Below, piece after piece: positions 45,434 through 54,374 of a stretch of DNA of 64,000 bases. The position numbers were made by a program, and so were the translations under genes. Under the pieces are notes generated by a model. The model worked only from the letters and a program-made list of their open reading frames with translations, was not told the DNA's origin and made no database searches. This DNA is from Mesorhizobium sp. B2-7-1 (GTDB lineage: Bacteria > Pseudomonadota > Alphaproteobacteria > Rhizobiales > Rhizobiaceae), in contig NZ_VFUA01000012.1 of NCBI RefSeq assembly GCF_006440735.1, positions 1-64,000 on the forward strand, written 5' to 3'. How positions within the stretch are numbered: position 1 is the stretch's first letter; the number at the start of each line of letters is the position of its first letter.

Positions 45434-46158
45434 GCCTGCTGTCGGTCGAGGACCTCGTCGTCCGCCATGGCCTGCTGCAGGCCGTGCGCGGCATCAGCTT
45501 CGACGTCGCGCGCGGCGAGACGCTGGCGCTGATCGGTGCCAACGGCGCCGGCAAGACGACCTTGCTGCGCGCAATCGCCGGCGCGCATCAGGCAGCCTCG
45601 GGCCGCGTGGTCTTCGACGGCGCCGACCTTTCCGGCGTGCCTTCGCATGAACGCGTCCGCAAGGGCGTCGCCCTGGTGCCCGAGGGCCGGCGGCTCTTCG
45701 TGCAGATGACGGTCGAGGAGAACCTCCTGCTCGGCCGCAGCGCCGGCCGCCTCGGCGACTGGAGTGTGGAGAAGGTGCTCGAAACCTTCCCCAACCTCAA
45801 GCCGCGCCGCCATGCCAAGGCCGGACATCTTTCGGGCGGCGAGCAGCAGGCGACGGCAATCGGCCGCGCGCTGATGAGCAACCCGGACCTCCTCCTGCTC
45901 GACGAAGTCTCGCTCGGCCTGTCGCCGCTGATCGTCGATCGCGTCTATGCCTCGCTGCAGGGGCTGATCGGCTCCGGCACGACGATCATCCTGGTCGAAC
46001 AGGATCTCAACCGCGCGCTCTCCGTGTCCAACAAGGTCATCTGCATGCTGGAGGGCCGGATTGCGCTCGCCGGCGACAGCAAGACCGTCTCTCGCGACGA
46101 GGTGACAAAAGCCTATTTCGGCCTGCACCGGAAGGCCGCGGGAGGTGTGCCGGCATGA
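45430..46158 (+). CDS. Liv-type ABC transporter ATPase (LivF-like)
   Basis: This 242-residue ATPase has Walker A IGANGAGKTTLLR, VPEGRRLFVQMTVEENLLLG (a LivF hallmark), signature LSGGEQQATAIGRAL and Walker B LLLLDEVSLGLSP. It starts by ATGA overlap with the previous ATPase gene and is overlapped by the permease gene. Confidence 0.92.
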   Translation: MSLLSVEDLVVRHGLLQAVRGISFDVARGETLALIGANGAGKTTLLRAIAGAHQAASGRVVFDGADLSGVPSHERVRKGVALVPEGRRLFVQMTVEENLLLGRSAGRLGDWSVEKVLETFPNLKPRRHAKAGHLSGGEQQATAIGRALMSNPDLLLLDEVSLGLSPLIVDRVYASLQGLIGSGTTIILVEQDLNRALSVSNKVICMLEGRIALAGDSKTVSRDEVTKAYFGLHRKAAGGVPA

Positions 46159-47051
46159 TGAACCAGATCGTCCAGGGCATCCTGCTCGGCGGCTATTACG
46201 CGCTGATTGCCTGCGGCCTCTCCTTCATGTTCTCGGTGATGCGCATCATCAATCTGGCGCATGGCAGCCTCGCCGTGCTGTCGGCCTTCGCGCTGTGGCT
46301 GCTCGCCTCGCGCTTCCACATCCCGCCCTTTTACGGCCTCGCAATCGTGCTGCCGCTGATGGCGGTGATCGGCTGGGCCTTGCAGCGCTTCCTGCTCGAG
46401 CGCAGCGCGCGCGGCGGCGCGCTGCTGCCGATCCTCACCACGTTCGGCCTTGCGATCGTCATCGACAATATGCTGTTCGAACAGTTCGGCGCCGACACGC
46501 GCTCGCTGGCGCCTTTCATCGGCAGCCTGTCCTACGATTCCTGGGAATGGCCGGGCAGCATCTATGTCGGCAAGCTCGCCGTGATCATCTTCGTCGCCGC
46601 CGTCGTCCTGCTCGGCGGGCTGCAGCTGTTCCTCACCCGCACCGGCCTCGGCCGCTCGATCCGCGCCACGTCGGAAGACCCTGATACAGCGGGGCTGGTC
46701 GGCGTTGATGCGCGCCGCGCCAACGCTATCGCCGCGGCGATCGCCATGGTCACGGTCGGTCTCGCCGGCGCCTTCCTCGGCATGCGCGCCACCTTCGATC
46801 CCTATGCCGGCGCGACACAACTTCTGTTCGCCTTCGAGGCGGCCGTCATCGGCGGCGCCGGCTCGCTCTGGGGCACACTGATCGGCGGCATCGTCCTGGC
46901 GCTCGCCCAGACGCTCGGCGCCAAGATACACCCGCAAGGTTTCCTCATCGGCGGCCATGTCGCTTTCCTGGTCGTTTTGTTCATCCGGCTCTACACCTCC
47001 GGCCTCGGCCTGCGCGGCCTGCTGCGTCTCTCCACGGGGAAGGCGTCATGA
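46155..47051 (+). CDS. Liv-type ABC transporter permease (LivH-like)
   Basis: This 298-residue membrane protein with about eight helices opens IVQGILLGGYYALIACGLSF and contains IINLAHGSLAVLSAF and a C-terminal GSLWGTLIGGIVLALAQTLG, all typical of LivH. ATG-ATG at 46155 and 46158 are both usable; GGAGG lies upstream. Coupled to neighbours by ATGA overlaps. Confidence 0.92.
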   Translation: MMNQIVQGILLGGYYALIACGLSFMFSVMRIINLAHGSLAVLSAFALWLLASRFHIPPFYGLAIVLPLMAVIGWALQRFLLERSARGGALLPILTTFGLAIVIDNMLFEQFGADTRSLAPFIGSLSYDSWEWPGSIYVGKLAVIIFVAAVVLLGGLQLFLTRTGLGRSIRATSEDPDTAGLVGVDARRANAIAAAIAMVTVGLAGAFLGMRATFDPYAGATQLLFAFEAAVIGGAGSLWGTLIGGIVLALAQTLGAKIHPQGFLIGGHVAFLVVLFIRLYTSGLGLRGLLRLSTGKAS

Positions 47052-48109
47052 GCGCCGCCTCCCCCACTATCGAGCGCGGCACCGCCGCCTCGCGCATCGC
47101 CGGTGTTGGCGTTTTGGCCATCATCCTGCTGCTCGCCGTCTCGCCGCAATTCCTCTCGGCCGGCGCCGTCGACCGCATGACGACGCTGTTCATCTATGTG
47201 ATCCTCGCCGCGATGTGGAACGCGCTTGCCGGCTTCGGCGGGCTGGTGTCGGTCGGTCAGCAGGTGTTCTTCGGCCTCGGCGCCTATTTCGCCATCCGGC
47301 TCGCCAATGCCGGGCTCAATCCATTCGTCTCGCTGTTCGTCTCGGCGGTGATCGTCGGCGCGGTCTCCTGGCCGATCTCGCTGTTCATGCTTCGCCTGAA
47401 GAATGGCGAGTTCGCCATCGGCATGTGGGTGATTGCCGCGCTTACGCACCTTCTCGTCAATCTCGACCGGCTGATCCAGGGTGAGACAGGCACGTCGCTG
47501 ATCTCGCTCAACGTCTACGACGCGTCGACACGCAGGCTGACGATCTACTGGTTGGCGCTGGCCTCGATGACGGCGCTGCTCGCCATCCTGTTCGGCCTGC
47601 TGCGCGGCAGCACGGGCGCCGCGATCCGCGCCATCCGCGACAATGAGGACGCCGCGGCCTCCGTCGGCGTGCGCGTCACCGGCACCAAACGGCTGCTCTT
47701 CGTGCTCGCCGCCTTCGGCATCGGCGTCGCCGGCGCGCTGTGGCTGGCAACCTCCATCACCTTCCAGCCGAAGACTTATTTCAACGTGCAGTGGACCGCC
47801 TACATGATCTTCATGGTGCTGGTCGGCGGCATCGGCACTTTCGAGGGCGCCATCCTTGGTGCGCTGCTCTTCTTCCTCATCGAGACCTGGTTCGGCGGCA
47901 CCGGCGTCTGGTACCTGATCGGGCTTGGCGCCACGGCGCTCGTCTTCTCGTTGCTCCTGCCACGCGGCCTGTGGGGCACGTTGGAAGAGCGCTTCGGCTG
48001 GCGGCTGCTGTCGGTCGGCTACCGCGTCAAGCTTCCCCCCGGCCCGTCAAATCCGACTGGCGAGATTGCCTCGCCGCTGCAGACCACCAATTCTCGGGAG
48101 AAGGCATGA
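47048..48109 (+). CDS. Liv-type ABC transporter permease (LivM-like)
   Basis: This 353-residue membrane protein has the LivM motifs AMWNALAGFGGLVSVGQQVF, AIRAIRDNEDAAASVGVRV (cytoplasmic loop) and MVLVGGIGTFEGAILGALLF. It completes the five-part importer and overlaps the following dehydrogenase gene by ATGA, so enzyme and transporter are made together. Confidence 0.92.
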   Translation: MSAASPTIERGTAASRIAGVGVLAIILLLAVSPQFLSAGAVDRMTTLFIYVILAAMWNALAGFGGLVSVGQQVFFGLGAYFAIRLANAGLNPFVSLFVSAVIVGAVSWPISLFMLRLKNGEFAIGMWVIAALTHLLVNLDRLIQGETGTSLISLNVYDASTRRLTIYWLALASMTALLAILFGLLRGSTGAAIRAIRDNEDAAASVGVRVTGTKRLLFVLAAFGIGVAGALWLATSITFQPKTYFNVQWTAYMIFMVLVGGIGTFEGAILGALLFFLIETWFGGTGVWYLIGLGATALVFSLLLPRGLWGTLEERFGWRLLSVGYRVKLPPGPSNPTGEIASPLQTTNSREKA

Positions 48110-48897
48110 GCATCCTGTTCGGCAAGACGATCCTCATCACCGGCGTCGCCTCGGGCATCGGCGCGCGCACCGCGGAACTGGCGGGCCAGCTCGGCGCCGA
48201 CGTCATCGGCGTCGACCTGCGCGAGCCTGTCGGGCATCAAGGCGTCTTCGTCCAGGCCGACATCTCGTCCAAAGCCGGCGTCGACGACCTCGTCGCGCGG
48301 CTGCCGCAGCGTATGGACGCGCTCTGCAACGTCGCCGGCCTCTCCGGCAATACGGGCGCCGCGCCGACGCTCGCCGTCAATTTCTACGGCCTGCGCGCGC
48401 TCTCGGAAGCGCTGGCGCCAAAACTTCGCGAAGGCGGCGCCATCGTCAACGTCGCCTCGATCGCCGGCTTCGGCTGGCGCGCCAATCTCAACCGCGCCGC
48501 CTCAATGGTCAGCGTCGAGGGCTTTCCCGATATCGCCAGGGTGATTGCCGACCATGCGGTGAAGAACGAGGAAGGCTATCCGGTCTCGAAGGAGCTTTTG
48601 CTTCTGTGGACATTTCGCGCCGCGCATCAGGAACTGTTCAAGAGCCGCGGCATCCGCGTCAACGCGGTCAGCCCCGGCCCGGTGGAAACGCCGATCCTGA
48701 GGCAGTTCCGCGCGGTCCTCGGCGACGCCAAGGTCGACAGCGATATTGCCCGCGTCGGCCGCGCCGGGACGTCGGGCGACATCGCGCCGGTCGTGCTGTT
48801 CCTGTGCTCGGATGGCGCGCGCTGGATCAACGGCGCCAACGTGCCGGTCGACGGCGGCCTGGAAGCATCTATAAACGCCGACGTGCTCGGCTTCTGA
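48106..48897 (+). CDS. Short-chain dehydrogenase, coniferyl-alcohol-dehydrogenase-like
   Basis: This 263-residue SDR has the cofactor loop TGVASGIG (12-19), serine 118 (VASIAG) and catalytic Y158-PVS-K162. The segments LCNVAGLSG, LAVNFYGLRALSEAL and RWINGANVPVDGGL follow coniferyl-alcohol dehydrogenase (CalA) closely by eye. It would oxidise a lignin-type aryl alcohol to the aldehyde, which the next gene product could oxidise further. The ATGA overlap with the LivM gene supports a role with the imported aromatic. Confidence 0.83.
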   Translation: MSILFGKTILITGVASGIGARTAELAGQLGADVIGVDLREPVGHQGVFVQADISSKAGVDDLVARLPQRMDALCNVAGLSGNTGAAPTLAVNFYGLRALSEALAPKLREGGAIVNVASIAGFGWRANLNRAASMVSVEGFPDIARVIADHAVKNEEGYPVSKELLLLWTFRAAHQELFKSRGIRVNAVSPGPVETPILRQFRAVLGDAKVDSDIARVGRAGTSGDIAPVVLFLCSDGARWINGANVPVDGGLEASINADVLGF

Positions 48898-48937
48898 GAC
48901 AATCTGCGACGCTCGATCGGGCGCAAAGGAGAGACCA

Positions 48938-50383
48938 ATGGACATCGGACTTCTGATCGATGGCGACGAGCGGGCAGCGACCGGCAAGGCCTCCTACGAA
49001 CGCCTGGACCCGTTCACCGGCAAGCTCGCGACGCGCGCCGCCGCCGCAAGCATCGCCGACGCCAACGCGGCCGCCGACGCGGCAGCCGCTGCTTTCGACG
49101 CCTGGTCGAAGACCGGACCCGGCGAGCGCCGTACCCTGCTTTCCAAGGCAGCCGACCTGATGGCCTCCAAGGTCGGCGAGTTCACCAAGCTGATGATGGA
49201 AGAGACCGGCGCCACAGGCCCCTGGGCCGGCTTCAACGTCATGCTCGCCTCCAACATGCTGCGCGAGGCGGCTGCGATGACCACGCAGATTTCCGGCGAG
49301 GTCATTCCGTCCGACAAGCCCGGCACGCTCGCCATGGCGATCCGCCAGCCGGCTGGTGTGTGCCTCGGCATCGCGCCGTGGAACGCGCCGGTCATCCTCG
49401 GTACCCGCGCGCTGGCGATGCCGCTCGCCTGCGGCAACACGGTGGTGTTGAAGGCCTCCGAAATGTGCCCCGGCACGCATCGCCTGATCGGCCAGGTGCT
49501 GGTCGAGGCCGGCCTGCCCAAGGGTGTCGTGAATGTCGTCACCAATGACCCGAAGGACGCGGCGGCAATCGTCGAGGCGCTGATCGCGCATCCGGCGGTG
49601 AAGCGCATCAACTTCACCGGATCGACCAAGGTCGGCCGCATCATCGCCGAGCTCTCCGGCCGCCACCTCAAGCCCGCCTTGCTCGAGCTCGGCGGCAAGG
49701 CGCCACTGGTGGTGCTGGACGACGCCGACATCGACGCCGCGGTCAATGCCGCTGTTTTCGGCGCCTTCATGCATCAGGGCCAGATCTGCATGTCGACCGA
49801 ACGCCTGATCGTTGACGAGAAGATCGCCGACGAGTTCGTGGCCAAGCTCGCGGCGCGTGCCTCAAAACTTCCGGCCGGCGATCCGCGCGGCCATGTCGTG
49901 CTCGGCTCTCTGATCAGCAGCCAGGCCGCCGACAAGATGGAGGAGCTGATCGCCGACGCGACCGCGAAAGGTGCAAAGCTTGTGGCTGGCGGCAAGCGCA
50001 GCGGCACGGTCGTTGAAGCCACGCTCCTCGATCACGTGACGCCGGCGATGCGCGTCTACGCGGAAGAATCCTTCGGCCCGGTGAAGCCGGTCATTCGCGT
50101 GAAAGGCGAGGACGAAGCGGTGCGCGTTGCCAATGACACCGAATACGGCCTGTCCTCCTCTGTCTTCAGCCGTGACATCCGCCGCGCCATGGCTGTCGCC
50201 GCGCGCATCCAGGCCGGCATCTGCCATATCAACGGGCCAACGGTCGGCGATGAGGCGCAAATGCCGTTCGGAGGCGTCAAGGGCTCGGGCTATGGCCGCT
50301 TCGGCGGCAAGGCCTCGATTGCCGAATTCACCGACCTGCGCTGGGTGACGATCGAGGATCCCGATCAGCACTACCCGTTTTGA
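48938..50383 (+). CDS. Aldehyde dehydrogenase, vanillin/salicylaldehyde dehydrogenase group
   Basis: This 481-residue NAD(P)-dependent dehydrogenase has the catalytic C284 (HQGQICMSTERL), general base E250 (LLELGGKAP), the APWNAPVILG fold and the NFTGSTKVGR nucleotide loop. The sequence type matches aromatic aldehyde dehydrogenases (vanillin, salicylaldehyde). AAGGAGAG precedes its ATG, 40 bases after the SDR. It would make aromatic acids such as vanillate that feed protocatechuate. Confidence 0.88.
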   Translation: MDIGLLIDGDERAATGKASYERLDPFTGKLATRAAAASIADANAAADAAAAAFDAWSKTGPGERRTLLSKAADLMASKVGEFTKLMMEETGATGPWAGFNVMLASNMLREAAAMTTQISGEVIPSDKPGTLAMAIRQPAGVCLGIAPWNAPVILGTRALAMPLACGNTVVLKASEMCPGTHRLIGQVLVEAGLPKGVVNVVTNDPKDAAAIVEALIAHPAVKRINFTGSTKVGRIIAELSGRHLKPALLELGGKAPLVVLDDADIDAAVNAAVFGAFMHQGQICMSTERLIVDEKIADEFVAKLAARASKLPAGDPRGHVVLGSLISSQAADKMEELIADATAKGAKLVAGGKRSGTVVEATLLDHVTPAMRVYAEESFGPVKPVIRVKGEDEAVRVANDTEYGLSSSVFSRDIRRAMAVAARIQAGICHINGPTVGDEAQMPFGGVKGSGYGRFGGKASIAEFTDLRWVTIEDPDQHYPF

Positions 50384-50398
50384 CGGAGCTCCCTGGTT

Positions 50399-50896
50399 TC
50401 AGGCAGTCGTCAGCACCCGGAACAGCTTGTCGAGCAGCGTCACCAACTGCTGCTGCTCGTCTCGCGTCAGGTCGACGAACATTTCCTTGTTGAGGGTCCA
50501 GGCGAACTCCATGATTTCGGCGTAGAGCCTGTCGCCCTCCGGCGTCAGCGCGAGATCATTGACGCGGCGGTCCTCGCTGCTCACCGACTTCTCCAGCAGC
50601 CCGCGCTCGATCAGCCCGCTGACATAGCGGCTGAGTTGCCCCTCGTCCTGTTGCGTGGCCCGCGCCACGGCGCGCACCGAGGGCCGGCCGAGATATTTCA
50701 CCACGGCCAGCGTGCGCCACTCGCCAAGCGTGATGCCATAGGTGCTGACGAGCACGTTCTGCGCCTGCCGGTCATTGACCCGCGTCAGCAGGGCCAGGCG
50801 GTAGGAGAACATGTCGCGGATATCGTTCGGCCTCTCCCAGGGGGGCGGCGTCGGATTGAGGGCATCGTCGTAAGGCGTCGGTTTATTGATTGACAT
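50399..50896 (-). CDS. MarR-family transcriptional regulator
   Basis: This 165-residue winged-helix protein has LGEWRTLAVVKYLGRPSVRA, QQDEGQLSRYVSGLIERGLL (recognition helix) and KSVSSEDRRVNDLALTPEG (the wing). The ATG at 50896 follows AAGGA; a far longer in-frame extension is antisense to the binding-protein gene and was rejected. It diverges from the SsuA-like operon, and two matching palindromes lie at and above its start codon, so it probably represses both sides. Confidence 0.9.
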   Translation of the reverse strand: MSINKPTPYDDALNPTPPPWERPNDIRDMFSYRLALLTRVNDRQAQNVLVSTYGITLGEWRTLAVVKYLGRPSVRAVARATQQDEGQLSRYVSGLIERGLLEKSVSSEDRRVNDLALTPEGDRLYAEIMEFAWTLNKEMFVDLTRDEQQQLVTLLDKLFRVLTTA

Positions 50897-50928
50897 TGTC
50901 AGGCAATTCCTTGATAGTGTCAGACAAT
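50890..50928 (+). promoter_or_regulatory. Promoter with paired MarR operators
   Basis: TTGACA (50890-50895) and GATAGT (50913-50918) are 17 bases apart on the plus strand. ATTGTC-A-GGCAAT (50895-50907) and AGTGTC-A-GACAAT (50916-50928) are two 13-bp near-palindromes of the form ATTGTC-A-GACAAT with centres 21 bases apart. They cover the spacer and -10 region, and also the MarR start. Confidence 0.6.
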
Positions 50929-50980
50929 TGGGTGCCACGAAACGAGCACCGCGGCAAGCGACAGGTTGGAGGAGAAGAAA

Positions 50981-51967
50981 ATGTCGAAAGCCTTGAGACG
51001 CCGGCTCGGGCGCGGCCTCGCCGCGGCCCTGGTCACAGGACTGGCCGCCTTTGCCTGCGCCACCGGCGCAATGGCGGAAAACACCAAGCTGCGCTTTGCC
51101 TATCTGCTTGCCGATTCCGACCTGCCGATCTTCGTCGCCCAGAAGAAGGGCGCCTTCCAGGCCGCGGGCCTCGATGTCGAGCTCACCGAAGTGCAGGGCG
51201 GGCCGGCGGTCGTCGCCGCGATCGCTTCGGGCTCGGCGGACGTCGGCTATGCCGCGCCGGTGCCGCCGATCAACGCACGCCTCAACGGCGTGATGGTCAA
51301 GATGGTCATGGCGCTCGGCCATGAGGTCGATCCCGACAAGAAATTCCTGTGGCTGGTCGCCTCGAAGGCATCCGGCGCCAGGGACCTGGGCGGCCTCAAG
51401 GGCAAGAAGATCGCGTTCAACGCCAATGGGTCGCTGTGTGAATTGGCCTGGCGCGATCATCTCGCCCAGGCCGGCATGAGCATGGACGACGTCCAGGTCG
51501 TCATCCTTCCCTTCCCGCAGCAGGAAGCCGCCCTCGAGCAGGGCGCCATCGACGCCACCTGCACCGTCAATCCCTTCTTCGCCTCGATGTCGAGGAATGC
51601 CGAGGTCGGCGCCCAGGTCGTGGCGTCGGGCGTGCTTGCCGACGAGAGCAAGCCGATCCTCAACGACGTGATCTTTGCCGGCGACGACTACATCGCCGCC
51701 AATGCACAAAGCCTGAGGACTTTCGGCAAGGTGATCTTCGACGCCCGCAAGGAGCTGCTCGCCAACCGTGCCGAACTCGAGGCGGCCGCCGTCGAGTTTC
51801 TCGGGCTGACGCCCGAGGCCGCCAAGGATTTCAACCTGCCGATCGTACGACCCGAGGTGAGCATCGGCGAGGCCGACGTGCAGCCGCTGCTCGACGCCAT
51901 GAAGCGCGCCGGCATGTTGACGCAGGACATTGCCGCCGGCGACATGGTCGCCAACATGGCGCCGTGA
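50981..51967 (+). CDS. Periplasmic binding protein, SsuA/TauA/NMT1 family
   Basis: This 328-residue protein has a Sec signal peptide (RGLAAALVTGLAAFACAT, cleavage after GAMA) and the pattern LRFAYLLADSDLPIFVAQKK, GLDVELTEVQGGPAVVAAIA and SADVGYAAPVPPI of sulfonate/nitrate/thiamine-precursor binders. GGAGGAGAAG precedes ATG 50981. The sulfatase-like gene at the operon end suggests a sulfur- or phosphorus-ester ligand. Confidence 0.88.
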   Translation: MSKALRRRLGRGLAAALVTGLAAFACATGAMAENTKLRFAYLLADSDLPIFVAQKKGAFQAAGLDVELTEVQGGPAVVAAIASGSADVGYAAPVPPINARLNGVMVKMVMALGHEVDPDKKFLWLVASKASGARDLGGLKGKKIAFNANGSLCELAWRDHLAQAGMSMDDVQVVILPFPQQEAALEQGAIDATCTVNPFFASMSRNAEVGAQVVASGVLADESKPILNDVIFAGDDYIAANAQSLRTFGKVIFDARKELLANRAELEAAAVEFLGLTPEAAKDFNLPIVRPEVSIGEADVQPLLDAMKRAGMLTQDIAAGDMVANMAP

Positions 51968-52010
51968 CATCATCATCGGCAGGGCTGCCCAGGCCTGCCG
52001 GGAGGAAGCG

Positions 52011-52811
52011 ATGGACATCGTGTTGAAAGTCGATGGGCTCACCAAGTCCTATGGCCGCGGCGCCGACGCCGTCCGGGTCCTCGGCGGCATCTCGTTCGAG
52101 GTCGAGCAAGGCGAGTTCGTCTCGGTGGTCGGCCCATCCGGCTGCGGCAAGACCACGCTTCTCTTCGCCATCGCCGGCCTGCATTCGCTGACCTCCGGAT
52201 CGGTGCGCCTGAAAGGCCAACCGGTGACCGCGCCGCCCAAGGGCGTGGCGGTCGTCTTCCAGGATTATTCGCGCTCGCTGTTTCCCTGGAAGAACAGCCG
52301 CGACAACGTCGCCTTCGGCATGGCCCGCATCGGCGGCCGATCGGCGGCCGACAAACGCGCCAAGGCCGAGGCGATGCTGGAGGCCGTCGGCCTTGGCGGC
52401 TTCGGCGACAAATATCCCTGGCAGCTTTCCGGCGGCATGCAGCAGCGCGTCGCCATCGCGCGCGCCCTTGCTTCCGAAAGCGAACTGCTTTTGCTCGACG
52501 AACCGCTGGCCGCCGTCGACGCGCAGACGCGATCCGACATGCAGGACCTCCTGCTCGACATCGCCATCCGCTTCCGCCAGACCTGCCTGCTCGTCACCCA
52601 CGATGTCGACGAGGCCGTCTATATGGCTGACCGCGTCGTGGTGCTGACCAGGCGGCCGACCACGGTCGATCACGAGATCAGGATCGGCCTCGGCAAGAAG
52701 CGCGACCAGATCGCGACCCGCGAGAACCCGGTCTTCCTCAAGGCCCGCCATGACGTGATGACCTCGATCCGCAATTTTCGCGCCGGCGCGCCGGCGAACG
52801 CCCTGGCATGA
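52011..52811 (+). CDS. ABC transporter ATPase, SsuB/TauB type
   Basis: This 266-residue ATPase has Walker A VGPSGCGKTTLL, the family mark AVVFQDYSRSLFPWKN, signature LSGGMQQRVAIARAL, Walker B LLLLDEPLAAVD and LVTHDVDEAVYMADRV. GGGAGGAAG precedes the ATG. It overlaps the first permease gene by ATGA. Confidence 0.92.
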   Translation: MDIVLKVDGLTKSYGRGADAVRVLGGISFEVEQGEFVSVVGPSGCGKTTLLFAIAGLHSLTSGSVRLKGQPVTAPPKGVAVVFQDYSRSLFPWKNSRDNVAFGMARIGGRSAADKRAKAEAMLEAVGLGGFGDKYPWQLSGGMQQRVAIARALASESELLLLDEPLAAVDAQTRSDMQDLLLDIAIRFRQTCLLVTHDVDEAVYMADRVVVLTRRPTTVDHEIRIGLGKKRDQIATRENPVFLKARHDVMTSIRNFRAGAPANALA

Positions 52812-53602
52812 GCGCAGCGTCCCTGACGTCCTTCGGGGCCTTGCACCGGCTGAACGCGATCGTTTCCTTTCTCCTCATCGCGGCCGCCTGGCAGCTGGTT
52901 GCGGTGTCGGGCGCCGTTCCCGCCAAATACTTTCCCGACATTCCAGCGATCGCTTCCGCCTTCTGGTCCATGCTGACGTCGGGCGAATTGCCCGGCGCGG
53001 AGTTGAGGACGCTGACACGTGCCCTGACGGGGCTGGCGGGAGCATCGATCCTCGGTGTCGGACTGGCGGTGTTGAGCGATCTCTCACCGGTCTTCCGCCG
53101 CGGCTTTGCCCCGGTCGCCGCGCTGATCCAGCCGATCCCGCCGGCCGCCCTGGTGCCGATGGCGGTCTTCATGCTTGGCCTCGGCCCGAGCCTCTACGCC
53201 TTCATCATCATTCTGGTCACGGTCTGGCCGCCCTATTTCAACGGCGTCGCGGCACTTGCCGGCGTCCTCGGCGAGCAGATCCGCAGCGGCCAGATGATGG
53301 CGCTGGGACGATGGCAAATGCTGTGGCAGATCAAGCTGCCGGCAGCCCTGCCGGAGATCTTCGCCGGCATCCGCTACGCCTCGACGATCAGCCTCATCGC
53401 CGTGGTCGTCGCCGAAATGCTCGCCGGCCATGACGGGCTCGGCTTTCTCCTGATCCGCAAGGCCTTTGCCATCCGCATTCCGGAAGTCTACGCACTGATG
53501 TTCGTCTGCGCGCTGAACGGCATCCTGATGACCGCGTTGATCGGCCTTCTGCGCTGGCAGCTCACCGGCTGGCACATGCGCATGACGGAGCAGCCGGCAT
53601 GA
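52808..53602 (+). CDS. ABC transporter permease, SsuC/TauC type
   Basis: This 264-residue six-helix membrane protein has IPPAALVPMAVFMLGLGPSL and the EAA-type loop MALGRWQMLWQIKLPAALPE. It is one of two unlike permeases in the operon, so the channel is probably a heterodimer. Couplings by ATGA on both sides. Confidence 0.9.
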   Translation: MSAASLTSFGALHRLNAIVSFLLIAAAWQLVAVSGAVPAKYFPDIPAIASAFWSMLTSGELPGAELRTLTRALTGLAGASILGVGLAVLSDLSPVFRRGFAPVAALIQPIPPAALVPMAVFMLGLGPSLYAFIIILVTVWPPYFNGVAALAGVLGEQIRSGQMMALGRWQMLWQIKLPAALPEIFAGIRYASTISLIAVVVAEMLAGHDGLGFLLIRKAFAIRIPEVYALMFVCALNGILMTALIGLLRWQLTGWHMRMTEQPA

Positions 53603-54372
53603 AGGCCGGACTCGGCAAAGGCGCCGCGTCGGGGCTGATCGTGCCTGTGGCGATCCTGCTCGCCTGGCAGGCGCTCGCCTGGCGCGCCGGCACGCCGCTC
53701 TTTCCCGGCCCGTGGCAGGTGGCGCTTTCCATCTGGAAGCTCTGGCCGGTGATCGTCGGCCAGATCGGCTACACACTGATGCGGGCATTCGCAGGCTTCG
53801 TGGTGGCAGCGGTCCTGATGATCCCGCTCGGTATCCTGCTCGGACGCTTGAAGACGGTCGGCCGGCTGGTCGAGCCGATGATGGATATGCTCGCCACCTT
53901 GCCGCCGCCTGCCGTGGTGCCGATCGTCATGCTGTTCGCCGGCACCGGCGACATCGCCAAGATCGTCATCATCGCCTATGCGGCGGCCGTGCCGTTGATC
54001 ATGAACACTTATGAGGCATCGAAGGGCCTGCATGTGATGGCGAACCAGGTGGCGCGGTCGCTGCGGCTGACGCGCCTCGAGACCATGCTGCACATCGACC
54101 TGCCGGCCTCGCTGCCGATGATCGCCACGGGCCTGAGGCTGGCAATCGCCTCGGCGCTGCTGGTCAGCGTCACCTCCGAAATGCTCCTGGCCACCAACGG
54201 CATCGGCGTCTTCATCCAGCGCCAGCAGGAAAACTTCCAGATCGCCGGCGGCCTCGCCGCCATCGCCTTCATCTCGGTCATCGGGCTGATCATCAACAAC
54301 CTCGTCTTCCAGTTGGAAAAGCGCTGGTTGTTCTGGCATTACCGCTCGTCCGAGAGCCATTCAGACGGATAG
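53599..54372 (+). CDS. ABC transporter permease, SsuC/TauC type
   Basis: This 257-residue six-helix membrane protein has LPPPAVVPIVMLFAGTGDIA and the loop ARSLRLTRLETMLHIDLPAS. It is the second permease of the importer and ends two bases before the sulfatase-like gene, which is clearly in the same transcript. Confidence 0.9.
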   Translation: MKAGLGKGAASGLIVPVAILLAWQALAWRAGTPLFPGPWQVALSIWKLWPVIVGQIGYTLMRAFAGFVVAAVLMIPLGILLGRLKTVGRLVEPMMDMLATLPPPAVVPIVMLFAGTGDIAKIVIIAYAAAVPLIMNTYEASKGLHVMANQVARSLRLTRLETMLHIDLPASLPMIATGLRLAIASALLVSVTSEMLLATNGIGVFIQRQQENFQIAGGLAAIAFISVIGLIINNLVFQLEKRWLFWHYRSSESHSDG

Positions 54373-54374
54373 CA

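Noticed and set aside
50897..52045. Long extension of the MarR gene
   Set aside because: Antisense to the binding-protein gene; the regulator is complete from 50896 with its own ribosome site.
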